From Colwellia_A sp047621305 (GTDB lineage Bacteria > Pseudomonadota > Gammaproteobacteria > Enterobacterales > Alteromonadaceae): DNA of 64,000 bases. The notes below the pieces were generated by a model, which saw nothing but the letters and a program-made list of their open reading frames with translations, did not search any database and had not been told where the DNA came from. The DNA lies in assembly GCA_047621305.1 (NCBI GenBank), contig JBLHNB010000014.1, positions 13,068 to 77,067 of the forward strand. The letters run 5' to 3'. Within the stretch, counting starts at the first letter, position 1, and every line of letters starts with the position of its first letter. Below, one piece after another: positions 16,514-25,480 of this stretch. Position numbers and translations under genes: made by a program.

Positions 16514-17396
16514 GAACAATTGCCCCTTTCGCGACACCTTCATAAGCAATGACTTTAACTACATTATTGGCTAGTTCGTTATGTTGCGCTTTGACTTGCC
16601 TTAAAATAAAGTCAGCTAATAATTCTACTGTCGAATCACAATCTACAACATCAAGTACTTTACTCTCAACGGCAATATCAAATCTACCTTGCGGTGCGTG
16701 GTAACTAAAATATTGGTGATCGGGTGTTAAATTGTTTATTGCTTGGACAGAAAGTTGAATATCGTCGGCAGAAATTCTATCGGCTTCACTCGCAATGTAA
16801 ATATCTTGCCAACGTTTACACCAAGCAGCTTCTAATTTAGCGTCTCTTTTATCATCAACTAAAATTTGAATTTTAGATCTATGTCCATGGGCGATACGTT
16901 GGCAATTGCCATCATGTAGCTTTAAGCCATGGGTATAATGATAATAATCGGTTGGGATATCTTCAGGGCGTAATACTAAGGTTAAACCTTGAACATTATC
17001 TGGCAAATGCGCCAAAATAATAGCCGTAAGGTGTTTAGTCACCGCTGGTATGGTAATGGTTAAACAATCTATCGAAGCAAAAGCGCACACGGGAGATTGT
17101 AAATAATAACTTGCAGCATCGCTGATAAAGTCGACTGTTTGATGACCGTCATTATGAGGCGAATCAGCCAGGGTTACAGCTTGCTCTTGAATCGGTAATA
17201 GCAGTTTGTGGTCAACGGCATCATCTATAATGGCCTTGATTTGCTTTTTTACCACGGCAAAATCAAGCACCATACTCATTTCGTTTAACGAACCATCGAG
17301 TAATACGTCAACAATCCAGCTCTCACCCACAATACCGCGTTGTGTACACAGGTATGAAAAATCAATAACGGTAAGATTGTCTACAAATAGTTGCAT
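16506..17396 (-). CDS. 6-carboxytetrahydropterin synthase/QueD-like T-fold protein
   Basis: 296 aa. N-terminal LFVDNLTVIDFSYL...GESWIVDVLLDGSLNEMSMVLDFAVVKKQIK is the pattern of 6-pyruvoyl/6-carboxytetrahydropterin synthases (substrate-binding GMVLDF-like strand). A second half carries RIAHGHRSKIQI, resembling the catalytic His region. The protein is about twice the length of a single QueD (~120-140 aa), suggesting a fused or duplicated T-fold. QueD acts in queuosine and pterin synthesis; the exact substrate here is uncertain. An AAGGGA ribosome-binding site precedes the ATG. It starts 9 bases after pyrC ends, so it is in an operon with pyrC and the M23 gene. Confidence 0.78.
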   Translation of the reverse strand: MQLFVDNLTVIDFSYLCTQRGIVGESWIVDVLLDGSLNEMSMVLDFAVVKKQIKAIIDDAVDHKLLLPIQEQAVTLADSPHNDGHQTVDFISDAASYYLQSPVCAFASIDCLTITIPAVTKHLTAIILAHLPDNVQGLTLVLRPEDIPTDYYHYTHGLKLHDGNCQRIAHGHRSKIQILVDDKRDAKLEAAWCKRWQDIYIASEADRISADDIQLSVQAINNLTPDHQYFSYHAPQGRFDIAVESKVLDVVDCDSTVELLADFILRQVKAQHNELANNVVKVIAYEGVAKGAIVHA

Positions 17397-17405
17397 GTTT
17401 ATCCC

Positions 17406-18440
17406 TTATAATTCGCTAACTTGCCAATGAATTTCTTCATTAGCACGAATAGGCACGACTTGTTCATTACCAAAAGCTAACGTTGCAGGCACTTGCCAGG
17501 CTGATTTTGTTAAGATTATTTTGTCACCGCTTACAGGTAGCTGATAAAACTTAGGGCCATTTAGACTCGCAAAAGCTTCTAATGTATCTAATGCATTTTC
17601 TTGGTCAAATACTTCAGCATATAACTCTATTGCTGCATGTGCGGTATACGAACCGGCACAGCCACATGCAGATTCTTTTGCACCTTGTGGGTGTGGGGCA
17701 GAATCAGTACCTAAGAAAAACTTTTCATTACCACTGGTTGCCGCTTCAATAAGTGCTTGTTGATGAATATTACGTTTTAAAATAGGTAAACAAAAATAGT
17801 GTGGTCGAATACCGCCTACTAGCATGTGATTACGGTTAAATAATAAATGATGTGCGGTAATGGTAGCTGCAATGTTGCTACCTGCTTGTTTAACAAAATC
17901 TACCGCATTTTTGGTGGTGATATGTTCAAGTATGATCTTTAACTTTGTATACTTAATAGCAAGCGGTGCTAAAATGGTATCAATGAAAACCTGTTCACGA
18001 TCAAAAATATCAATGTCATCCGTTGTCACTTCACCGTGGATCAGTAATGGCATACCTACTTTTTCCATTTCATCAAGTACGTGATAAATATTAGCAACGT
18101 CAGTAACACCTGATGACGAGTTGGTTGTAGCACCTGCCGGGTATAACTTTGCCGCAACGACTAAGCCTGAGTCTTTCGCTTCTTTAATATCTGTCGTTGT
18201 AGTTTGGTCTGTAAGATAAAGTACCATTAACGGTTGAAACGTTTTTGAATGGTTCTCTTTCATGATCCTTTGATAATATTCTTCAGCCAATTTTGCATTC
18301 GTTACTGGCGGTACTAAATTGGGCATAACAATAGCACGGCCAAAATAACGACTGATGTCTTTAACCGTCGTTTTTAATGCTTCACCATCTCGTAAATGTA
18401 CGTGCCAGTCATCTGGGCGAGCAATAGTTAAGGTTTTCAT
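17406..18440 (-). CDS. pyrC: Dihydroorotase (class II)
   Basis: 344 aa, the length of E. coli-type PyrC. Converts carbamoyl-aspartate to dihydroorotate in pyrimidine synthesis, in the cytosol. The binuclear zinc-site motif RPDDWHVHLRDG is at the N terminus; YPAGATTNS (carboxylated Lys region), LLIHGE, EHITT and FLGTDSAPH follow in the expected order. It heads the run pyrC, QueD-like, M23 and possibly the SMC-like operon. A 14-bp palindrome GGTTACGCGTAACC and a partial PurR-like CAAACGTT lie 60-80 bases upstream. Confidence 0.96.
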   Translation of the reverse strand: MKTLTIARPDDWHVHLRDGEALKTTVKDISRYFGRAIVMPNLVPPVTNAKLAEEYYQRIMKENHSKTFQPLMVLYLTDQTTTTDIKEAKDSGLVVAAKLYPAGATTNSSSGVTDVANIYHVLDEMEKVGMPLLIHGEVTTDDIDIFDREQVFIDTILAPLAIKYTKLKIILEHITTKNAVDFVKQAGSNIAATITAHHLLFNRNHMLVGGIRPHYFCLPILKRNIHQQALIEAATSGNEKFFLGTDSAPHPQGAKESACGCAGSYTAHAAIELYAEVFDQENALDTLEAFASLNGPKFYQLPVSGDKIILTKSAWQVPATLAFGNEQVVPIRANEEIHWQVSEL

Positions 18441-18498
18441 CGATACATCCTAGTTTTCACGTGCGTGATAAATTAATTATATAAAACAATATGATAAT

Positions 18499-18512
18499 GG
18501 TTACGCGTAACC
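18499..18512. promoter_or_regulatory. 14-bp palindrome upstream of pyrC
   Basis: GGTTACGCGTAACC is a perfect palindrome. It is followed directly by CAAACGTT, which matches the centre of the PurR box. E. coli pyrC belongs to the PurR regulon, so a purine-linked operator is possible, but the fit to the full PurR consensus is only partial. Confidence 0.35.
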
Positions 18513-18524
18513 AAACGTTACTTT

Positions 18525-19583
18525 TTATTCGTAACTAGACTCTTCTGACGGAGACTCTTTTTCTAATAAAGCTAACAATTGTGCTTTTAAATTTGGCGGT
18601 ACTTTATAAAGTGTTAAACTGTCATTAGCCGCGTTGTAAACAACATCTTGTCCAAGGTGACCACGCTCAAAACTGACGCTAATTCCACCACCATAACCTG
18701 AGTATTTAGTCACTTTATTTACAACGGCTTGATCATGAGGAAAAGACTCCTCTAATGGATAAGATTGTTCTTGGCAGAACGAATAAAAATCTTTGCCATT
18801 TTCTTCTTGTTTAATCACTTGACCAAGTTCTTGTAATGATACATCTTGATCTGTGCTTTTTTGTTCTTTGCAATAACTTAATAGCTCTTTGCGCGTATCT
18901 TGTTTTTCTTGAGCATCAAATTGATTAACGGCAACATAATCCTCCACTGCTTGTACTAAGGTTTGTGTTTGTTCTTTCGAATTTAAACCTTCTTCACACC
19001 CTAAAAAATCTAAAAAGAAATCAGATATTTGTCTTCCGGCACGGCCTTTAATAAAAGAGACGTATTTATTACCTTCTGCATTTTGGCTGTAGTCAAACAA
19101 ATCAATACGTGCGGCTAATTGTAAGCGTGAAGTATCAAGGTGTTTATCGGCAGAAATATTTAACTCACCATCAACAGAGTAATGCTCTGATACAGGAATA
19201 ATAGCGGCCAACAGATAACGTCCGCCCATATATTCATAATGACAGACAATAAGATAACCGGTTTCTGTTAAATTATACTTGCTGAGCTCATTTTTTAATA
19301 AATTTGCAGATTGACAACTAAAGTCATAAAAAGTTTGCGTATCTGAGAGGTAACTCGCCATGATATCAACGAACCTTGCCGTATCACCTTCAGGCGGTGT
19401 CGATAAAAAGTGGCCGTAGGCTTTACTACCCTTGCTGTTATAAATTTTATGTAAGGAATCAACAAAGCTCTCAATTTTTTGATTCACTTCAATCGTTTCA
19501 GGGCCAAGACGAAGGGTAACCTCATCTGTTTCTTCAATTTTAGAGATAAAATGTAATGCAATATTTGAAATTATTAAACTCAT
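18525..19583 (-). CDS. yejK: Nucleoid-associated protein YejK/NdpA
   Basis: 352 aa, close to the usual ~335 aa. Typical opening (MSLIISNIALHFISKI...) and conserved KFISFIKGR-like segment (here YVSFIKGRAGRQISDFFLDFLGCEEG). The C-terminal part has CQEQSYPLEESF and SVSFERGHLGQDVVY. YejK is a conserved nucleoid-associated DNA-binding protein of gammaproteobacteria with a poorly defined role. It is divergent from yejL and yejM, the standard neighbourhood in this class. Confidence 0.93.
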   Translation of the reverse strand: MSLIISNIALHFISKIEETDEVTLRLGPETIEVNQKIESFVDSLHKIYNSKGSKAYGHFLSTPPEGDTARFVDIMASYLSDTQTFYDFSCQSANLLKNELSKYNLTETGYLIVCHYEYMGGRYLLAAIIPVSEHYSVDGELNISADKHLDTSRLQLAARIDLFDYSQNAEGNKYVSFIKGRAGRQISDFFLDFLGCEEGLNSKEQTQTLVQAVEDYVAVNQFDAQEKQDTRKELLSYCKEQKSTDQDVSLQELGQVIKQEENGKDFYSFCQEQSYPLEESFPHDQAVVNKVTKYSGYGGGISVSFERGHLGQDVVYNAANDSLTLYKVPPNLKAQLLALLEKESPSEESSYE

Positions 19584-19662
19584 AGCTAATGGTCAGTTTT
19601 ATATTGTTCGGGCAAATGATAAACTTATACTAAGTTAACCATTTACGAATTAAGTATTAAAG

Positions 19663-19896
19663 ATGCCTATTGTATCCAAGTATTCCAATGAACGTGTAGA
19701 AAAAATTATCCAAGAAATATTCGATGTCTTAGTAAAAGAGTCTACAAGCCCTGATCTAGCACTGATGTGTCTAGGAAATACCATTACAGAAATTATTAAT
19801 AAACAAGTCCCTGAAACAAAAAGAGAGGCAGTCGTTGCCAATTTTACTAATGCATTGAAGCAAACCGTTAAGCAACAGTCAAAAAAAACAAACTAA
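19663..19896 (+). CDS. yejL: YejL, DUF1414 protein
   Basis: 77 aa, matching the ~75 aa YejL family: PIVSKYSNERVEKIIQEIFDVLVKE, then SPDLALMCLGNTITEII and the basic tail. It is a small helical protein of unknown function, conserved next to yejK and yejM. It precedes yejM by 32 bases and is probably cotranscribed with it. Confidence 0.93.
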   Translation: MPIVSKYSNERVEKIIQEIFDVLVKESTSPDLALMCLGNTITEIINKQVPETKREAVVANFTNALKQTVKQQSKKTN

Positions 19897-19928
19897 TTTA
19901 AGTAAAATTGAGAGAATAATAATAACGA

Positions 19929-21635
19929 ATGGTTACATTTGAGTCAAAACCCTATAGTAAACGACTGCTGCATCTTATTAGTTGGAGTCATTGGTTCACT
20001 TTATTTAATATCATTGCGGCGATTGCTTTATCTTCGTTTTATATTTTTAATGAAAGTAAACCAGAGAGCCTCATAGGAGTTATCTATTTAATTACGACAT
20101 GGACAAGCCATATGGGTTTCTTAACCTTTATGAGCCTTGTACTCATTTTATTTCCGATCACCTTATTAATCCCGCAAACCCGCTTTATTAGAGGAACCGC
20201 GTCGATAATATTTACGATCGGTTTATTTCTACTTATACTCGACGGCTTTGTTTATAGCCGACTCGGTTATCACTTAAACGCCTCTTCAAGTGAGCAGATT
20301 ATTTCATTGCTCACGACCATTGGTGAAAATAACGATAATTTTTGGTTATATAGTGCTGTTGTTGGCTTGCTTATTTTAGCCGCTGAACTTGTTATTAGTA
20401 ATTATGCGTGGAAACACCTCAGTGAATTACAAGAGACTGTATTTGCTAAGTTTATCGTTATTCCTTTAGTCTTGTTTTTCTTTGTTAGTCATGTCATTCA
20501 CATTTGGGCTGATGCGAACCTCGAATATGACGTGCTTCAGCAAGACACGGTACTTCCTTTGTCGTATCCTTCAACAGCTAAAGCACTACTCACTAAATAT
20601 GATCTGTTCGACCGAGAAGATTATATTGAACGACGCAATAGTCCACTTTCTTTTCGTCACACCATCCCACAATACCCACGTTTAAACACGCAGCTCAATC
20701 AGCAATGTCCAGCTGACGCTAAATTAACGCAATCTGCCTATTTAGTTTTAACCAATGAAATACTAACGGATAAACAAATACAACAGTTTAAGCGTCATTC
20801 CTCTGATCGCGCTATTGATGTTAAACATCATACCGATAATGCATTACTTAGTGACGCATGGTTTAATTTGTTTTTCAGTTTACCCACTATTTACCAAGAA
20901 CAACTCATCGCTCAAAACAGTAAACCCTTGTTATTTCAGGCACTAGAGCAAACCAACGCGGTAAAAAACTTCACTGTTATAGGTAATAATGAGCCAAAAC
21001 CTTATTGGTTTGAGTCATTATTTGATACACGCCATAACCTCACTGATATTTCAAGCCTGATATTTTCAGACAATAATAGTAACTTTACTGAACAACTCAA
21101 TACAGCGAAACCCGGCTTACATGTCATCTATTTTAATGAACCTAATACCCACCAGTTTGAGCTTTTTATGGACGCGCTATTACTGGCTCAATCACAAAAA
21201 GAAACGAAAGATATTATTTGGGTAAGCTCAATCGGCAATAGTAGCCAAGCCACCAGTTTAACAATTAAACCGTCTTTGTTGATCATGCCAAAGGCTGACA
21301 CAAGCAATCAAACAGTTAAACGCTTATCTAGTCAGATGGACATACAACCTACTCTGCTAAATAATTGGTTAAACTGTCAACTTGATGAACGTTATTTTCC
21401 TAATGGGCAAAACCTATTAAAAATCAAGTCAAATAGACTCATCGCGAATACGATGGAATCAGGCATTATGGTTTTTAATAAAGACCAGTCGGTTTTCATT
21501 GATCAAAATGGTAATTTTCAAAGCTATTCAATTCAACTTGATGCGCCCATCACGGTTAAGGCTAATTTTCCATTGATGATAGATGCCGTCCATTCAATTA
21601 AACAATTTAGTCAACAAAAACAAAGTGAACAATAA
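19929..21635 (+). CDS. yejM: Inner-membrane sulfatase-like protein YejM/PbgA
   Basis: 568 aa. Five N-terminal membrane segments (about 20-190, DUF3413) followed by a periplasmic alkaline-phosphatase-fold domain. In enterobacteria YejM (PbgA, LapC) senses LPS at the inner membrane and restrains LapB/FtsH-driven LpxC proteolysis. The conserved opening SKRLLHLISWSHWFTLFNIIAAIAL is seen. The downstream domain is diverged and lacks an obvious sulfatase catalytic motif, as expected for this family. Cotranscribed with yejL; a tRNA gene follows. Confidence 0.93.
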   Translation: MVTFESKPYSKRLLHLISWSHWFTLFNIIAAIALSSFYIFNESKPESLIGVIYLITTWTSHMGFLTFMSLVLILFPITLLIPQTRFIRGTASIIFTIGLFLLILDGFVYSRLGYHLNASSSEQIISLLTTIGENNDNFWLYSAVVGLLILAAELVISNYAWKHLSELQETVFAKFIVIPLVLFFFVSHVIHIWADANLEYDVLQQDTVLPLSYPSTAKALLTKYDLFDREDYIERRNSPLSFRHTIPQYPRLNTQLNQQCPADAKLTQSAYLVLTNEILTDKQIQQFKRHSSDRAIDVKHHTDNALLSDAWFNLFFSLPTIYQEQLIAQNSKPLLFQALEQTNAVKNFTVIGNNEPKPYWFESLFDTRHNLTDISSLIFSDNNSNFTEQLNTAKPGLHVIYFNEPNTHQFELFMDALLLAQSQKETKDIIWVSSIGNSSQATSLTIKPSLLIMPKADTSNQTVKRLSSQMDIQPTLLNNWLNCQLDERYFPNGQNLLKIKSNRLIANTMESGIMVFNKDQSVFIDQNGNFQSYSIQLDAPITVKANFPLMIDAVHSIKQFSQQKQSEQ

Positions 21636-21732
21636 ACGAGCGGTTAAATAAATATTAGCGGTTTTACGTTGCAATCAACAAATAAACCGTTAATATACGT
21701 CTCGCAAACAGTTAACCCCCTAGTTTGCAATT

Positions 21733-21809
21733 CGGGGTGTAGCGCAGCTTGGTAGCGCGTGCGTCTGGGGGACGTGAGGTCGCAAGTTCGAATCTTGCCA
21801 CTCCGACCA
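21733..21809 (+). tRNA. tRNA-Pro (anticodon GGG)
   Basis: 77 nt with encoded CCA. Acceptor arms CGGGGTG and CACTCCG pair with one G-U; the D arm is GCGC...GCGC, the anticodon stem TGCGT/ACGTG encloses CTGGGGG (anticodon GGG), and the T arm carries GTTCGAATC. C1 at the 5' end and the D-loop AGCTTGGTA are typical of bacterial proline tRNAs. Confidence 0.96.
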
Positions 21810-21820
21810 AACAATATAAT

Positions 21821-21849
21821 AAAAGCTCTTGAAATATAGGGCTTTTTTT
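21821..21849 (+). terminator. Intrinsic terminator after tRNA-Pro
   Basis: 8-bp stem AAAGCTCT / AGGGCTTT (one G-U) followed by a T-run, 12 bases after the tRNA. Confidence 0.8.
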
Positions 21850-21960
21850 ATGTCTGTAATTTAGTGAAATGCCGATAGGGTAACGTTCTTCTTGGCTAAC
21901 TATGGCTGAGATATTGGGATTATAGTCAGTAAATAATGGCTATGGTGTTAGAACACTTAC

Positions 21961-24741
21961 TCAAGTATCCTTACTTTCAATACAACGGTATACCGTCTCT
22001 AGTAGTACATTTCTCTTGATAGGTTTTACCAGACATTTATAAGCATTTTTAGAAACAACCTTGTCTATCGACCCAATATCGGCGTAACCCGTTGCTAAAA
22101 CGATCGGTATATCCACTCTGATTTTTAACACAGCTTCAATTAATTCGGTTCCAGTCATTAATGGCATCGAGTGATCTGTCAAAATAAGGTCATAGCCATT
22201 CGGATTATCCTTAAATAATACTAACGCTTGATAACCGTTCTCACATGTTGTTACAACATATCCTGACGACTCTAAGTGTTCACAATATAAGCGGCGAAGA
22301 TCTTCTTCATCCTCAGCAATGAGGATATTGCCCTGGCCCTTGCGTGCATTTAATATTTTAGCTTTTTTATGCAATGGCGCATCAAGTGTTTTCGGTAATA
22401 AGATGGTGAACTCCACTCCATTGTTATCATTATTTACCACCGATATATTGCCATCATGTCCATTAATGATGTTATACACTACAGACAATCCCAAGCCTGT
22501 TCCTTTGCCTACTTCTTTTGTACTAAAAAAGGGATCGAAAATATTCTTAATTATAGAATGATCAATACCGGCTCCGGAATCTTTCACCTTAAGAGAAAAA
22601 TAGCCATTAGCAGCTGAGAGACCACTGGGAACAGCAATATTTGAACCAGATAAGGTCAATTCTAATAAACCAGAGTTTGGTGACATCGCATCGATAGCGT
22701 TTGTACAAAGGTTAAGCAATACTTGATTGATCTGAGTTTTATCACCTTTTACGACGTAATCATAACCGCTTTCCATATTGTATAAGATATTGATATTTTC
22801 AGGAGCGGTAGATTTTATTAATTGAACACACTCATGAATAACGTCAGAAAAATTCACTGAGTTTAAAGGCGCTTTACTCATTCTACTAAATGTCATTATC
22901 TGACTAACTAGCTCAGTTGCACGGGTGCTGGCGTTAAAAATGTTATTATTGAATTTCTGTATTGTCTGATCTTTAGGGAATTTTATGCTGAGTAATTCTG
23001 AGTTACCGATTATAATACCCATTATGTTATTAAAGTCGTGAGCTATGCCTCCTGCCATTTCACCTAAGGCTTTCATTTTTTGAGATTGAAGTAACTGCCC
23101 TTCTAATAATTGGCGCTGTTTGATTTCTCGCTTTAATTTACGATTAACGGCCATGAAACTAAATATAATTAAAATTAAGCCCGTTAAAATTGGAATGGCC
23201 CATTTTAAAATTGTTTTTAACTCCGTACCTTGTTGTATTCGCACGGCTAACCAATTATTTGCGATCATTGATTTGGATTTTACATCCATACTGTCTAATG
23301 CTTTATTTAAAATAGGAATTAATGGTTCGAGCCCTAGCCTCACCGCCATCGACAACTGCAATTTGTATGGCGTGAATGAAGCAACAATCAAATTATAATA
23401 CCTCTCTTTGTCTATTTCATGATTTACGATCGGCAAAGCACCAATATATCCGTCTAGTTGACCATCATTTAATAACCTAAGTCCTTCAACTGCAGATGAA
23501 ACGTATACTACTTTTACACCAGGATGATCCTGAGTGATTAATTCGGCAAAAACATATCCCTTGATAACCCCCACTTTTTTATCGTTAAAACTGCTCATTG
23601 ATTCTGCATAAAATCCGCCCTTTTTAGTGACGGCAACAGAGGGTAGTTGAAAGTAGGATTTGGTGAATAACATAGATTCTTCACGTTTACGGGTACGCAC
23701 CATCGAAGACATAACATCAATTTCCCCTGCCTTTAATGCTTCTAAAGATTGCGCCCATGTCATATCTTTAACCACATTAAGCTTGATATTCAATTGCTGA
23801 GAAATAAAATCAATATAATCTGAAGATATACCACTGAACTTGTTATTATCATCAATAAATTCAAATGGATAGGAATGTTGATCAATACCCAAAGAGAAAG
23901 TAGTGTGAGTTTGTAGCCAATCTCGTTCAGCTAAGGTCAAAACCTCTAAGGGCGCTTTACTGCTAAAAAATGGTGATGTATTGGGTAACCACTTTTTTTC
24001 TAATACGACCAGTGCTTGAATGGGAATGTTTTTAAAGCCACTATTTATTTCTTTGAGTAATGAAGATTGTCCCTTAGCAACAACAGCATGTACTAAGCTC
24101 GACATATCCTCAACAATAGTTGATTCAAGTACAGCGCCTAGCCCCATTTTCGCTAATAAAGACTGTAGTGCCGGTGATTCATTAAAAATCGCCTGTATAT
24201 CATTTTTTATTAAGTCATTAATACTCGCTGTACCTCGAAAAGGTACCACGGTTATATTAGGGTAATTATCTAAAATATAGCGTTCATGATAGGCACCTGG
24301 TACCACTGCGACTTTCAGACCATCGAAATCATGTAGAGTATTTTTTTTATCTCCTTGTTTATTGTATAAAATACTTGATTCAACGCGGTGAATAGGGACG
24401 GAAAAGTCTGCCCACTGTTGGCGTGTCGCATTTTTAAATAACCCTGAATGTACCGCTTTATGCGATTTAACCATTAGCATCCCATCTTCATAATTAGATG
24501 AAATAAAGTTAACAGGGGTACCTGTAGTGACTGCCCATAAATTCCAAAGGTCTACATATAAGCCTGCTGGTCGCCCGTCAGGTAATTCAAATGAAATAGG
24601 ATGGTGATCATTGTGAATAACTACGTTAAGTTCATGTTTTAGATTTGCCCCCTCAGACACCATTGGAAAAATGAATAATAAATGTAGTAAGGAGTTAGGG
24701 ATAAACGAAAATATTTTTATAAATAACGATTTTGATGTCAT
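21961..24741 (-). CDS. Hybrid sensor histidine kinase with two periplasmic solute-binding domains
   Basis: 926 aa, BvgS/EvgS-like layout. Signal sequence, first SBP_bac_3-type domain (about 35-260), a second one (about 275-500, starting LGIDQHSYPFEFIDD), a membrane helix (about 515-540), then HisKA with the phospho-acceptor in MAGGIAHDFNN, HATPase boxes LLNLCTNAIDAM, DSGAGID and GKGTGLGLS, and a C-terminal receiver (EDEEDL acidic pocket, LTDHSMPLMTG, CLVKP lysine). It would sense a small ligand in the periplasm and phosphorylate its own receiver. There is no Hpt domain and no partner response regulator nearby. It stands alone, oriented toward the tRNA. Confidence 0.9.
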   Translation of the reverse strand: MTSKSLFIKIFSFIPNSLLHLLFIFPMVSEGANLKHELNVVIHNDHHPISFELPDGRPAGLYVDLWNLWAVTTGTPVNFISSNYEDGMLMVKSHKAVHSGLFKNATRQQWADFSVPIHRVESSILYNKQGDKKNTLHDFDGLKVAVVPGAYHERYILDNYPNITVVPFRGTASINDLIKNDIQAIFNESPALQSLLAKMGLGAVLESTIVEDMSSLVHAVVAKGQSSLLKEINSGFKNIPIQALVVLEKKWLPNTSPFFSSKAPLEVLTLAERDWLQTHTTFSLGIDQHSYPFEFIDDNNKFSGISSDYIDFISQQLNIKLNVVKDMTWAQSLEALKAGEIDVMSSMVRTRKREESMLFTKSYFQLPSVAVTKKGGFYAESMSSFNDKKVGVIKGYVFAELITQDHPGVKVVYVSSAVEGLRLLNDGQLDGYIGALPIVNHEIDKERYYNLIVASFTPYKLQLSMAVRLGLEPLIPILNKALDSMDVKSKSMIANNWLAVRIQQGTELKTILKWAIPILTGLILIIFSFMAVNRKLKREIKQRQLLEGQLLQSQKMKALGEMAGGIAHDFNNIMGIIIGNSELLSIKFPKDQTIQKFNNNIFNASTRATELVSQIMTFSRMSKAPLNSVNFSDVIHECVQLIKSTAPENINILYNMESGYDYVVKGDKTQINQVLLNLCTNAIDAMSPNSGLLELTLSGSNIAVPSGLSAANGYFSLKVKDSGAGIDHSIIKNIFDPFFSTKEVGKGTGLGLSVVYNIINGHDGNISVVNNDNNGVEFTILLPKTLDAPLHKKAKILNARKGQGNILIAEDEEDLRRLYCEHLESSGYVVTTCENGYQALVLFKDNPNGYDLILTDHSMPLMTGTELIEAVLKIRVDIPIVLATGYADIGSIDKVVSKNAYKCLVKPIKRNVLLETVYRCIESKDT

Positions 24742-25110
24742 AAAAAACCTAATAAAAAATAATTAAACCAATCTAACGCAAGAGAGCCACTAGATGGAAA
24801 ATCCAGTTTAGGTGATCAGTATAGTCAATAATTCACATAGGAAATCTATTTATGAGTGTCGAATTTTAAGCTCGGCTTAATCATTAAACGAAATGCCTTT
24901 AAACATGCCAAAGCCTATTAATGAACATTCAAGCTATTAGTGATACTTAGGTGACTTTAGTATTATGTAGAGATTATTAAAATTAAAAAGCAATAATTAT
25001 TATTAAGTTAAAATTCCTTTCGTTATATTTTTAGACTGACTAGGCGATAGTTTGTCAACTATATTTATCTTAACTATAATTATCATTCAACTTAAAATCG
25101 GAACGATAAA
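24742..25110. other. AT-rich intergenic region between the sensor kinase and the CDGSH gene
   Basis: 369 bases with divergent genes on both sides, so it should hold two promoters. I see no convincing operator; an ATAATTATCATT element near 25075 weakly resembles half of a Fur box. Confidence 0.5.
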
Positions 25111-25248
25111 ATGCCTAAATTCGTCATAGAAAGAGAGCCTGCTAATCGTTTGATCAGTTTCGCTAAGCATTTCAGTGAACCATTCACTAAACGATTATTG
25201 CCGCTGTCGGCTAACTATAATCTACGTAAGGATGTATGTTATGAATAA
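25111..25248 (+). pseudogene. Short ORF resembling a DUF4242 protein with its middle deleted
   Basis: 45 codons starting MPKFVIEREPANRLIS. The first nine residues match the start of DUF4242 proteins (MPKFVIERE/D...), and PANR resembles a conserved stretch near the end of that family (about 90 aa), as if the centre had been lost. The frame ends at 25248, overlapping the start of the CDGSH gene by 8 bases, so it could be translated as a leader. Either a degraded gene or a small coupled ORF; low certainty. Confidence 0.35.
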
Positions 25249-25480
25249 TTCGGTCAGAGTGTCAGATACACCATATGCTATGGATGTAGAAGCGGGTAAA
25301 AATTATTTTTGGTGCGCTTGCGGTAAAAGTAAAAAGCAACCCTTATGTGATGGTTCCCATATGGGGACTGACTTTACACCGGTAATATACACTGCTACAG
25401 AGTCAACCAAAATATTCTTTTGTGGCTGCAAGGAAACGGCAAAGCAACCCATATGCGATGGCAGTCATTCAAAAAAATAA
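25241..25480 (+). CDS. Double CDGSH iron-sulfur domain protein
   Basis: 79 aa from ATG at 25241 (AAGGA upstream; in-frame extension further up is not protein-like). Two CDGSH motifs are present: CACGKSKKQPLCDGSH and CGCKETAKQPICDGSH, each supplying three Cys and one His for a [2Fe-2S] cluster. This is the bacterial tandem type, related to mitochondrial CISD3. Roles proposed for the family are redox sensing or iron-sulfur transfer; the specific function here is unknown. It probably forms one transcript with the short ORF that overlaps its start. Confidence 0.9.
   Translation: MNNSVRVSDTPYAMDVEAGKNYFWCACGKSKKQPLCDGSHMGTDFTPVIYTATESTKIFFCGCKETAKQPICDGSHSKK

Noticed and set aside
21733..21809. 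tRNA-Pro as the attachment site of an island
   Set aside because: No integrase lies nearby and no repeat of the tRNA 3' end was seen downstream; the neighbouring kinase gene looks like ordinary chromosome.
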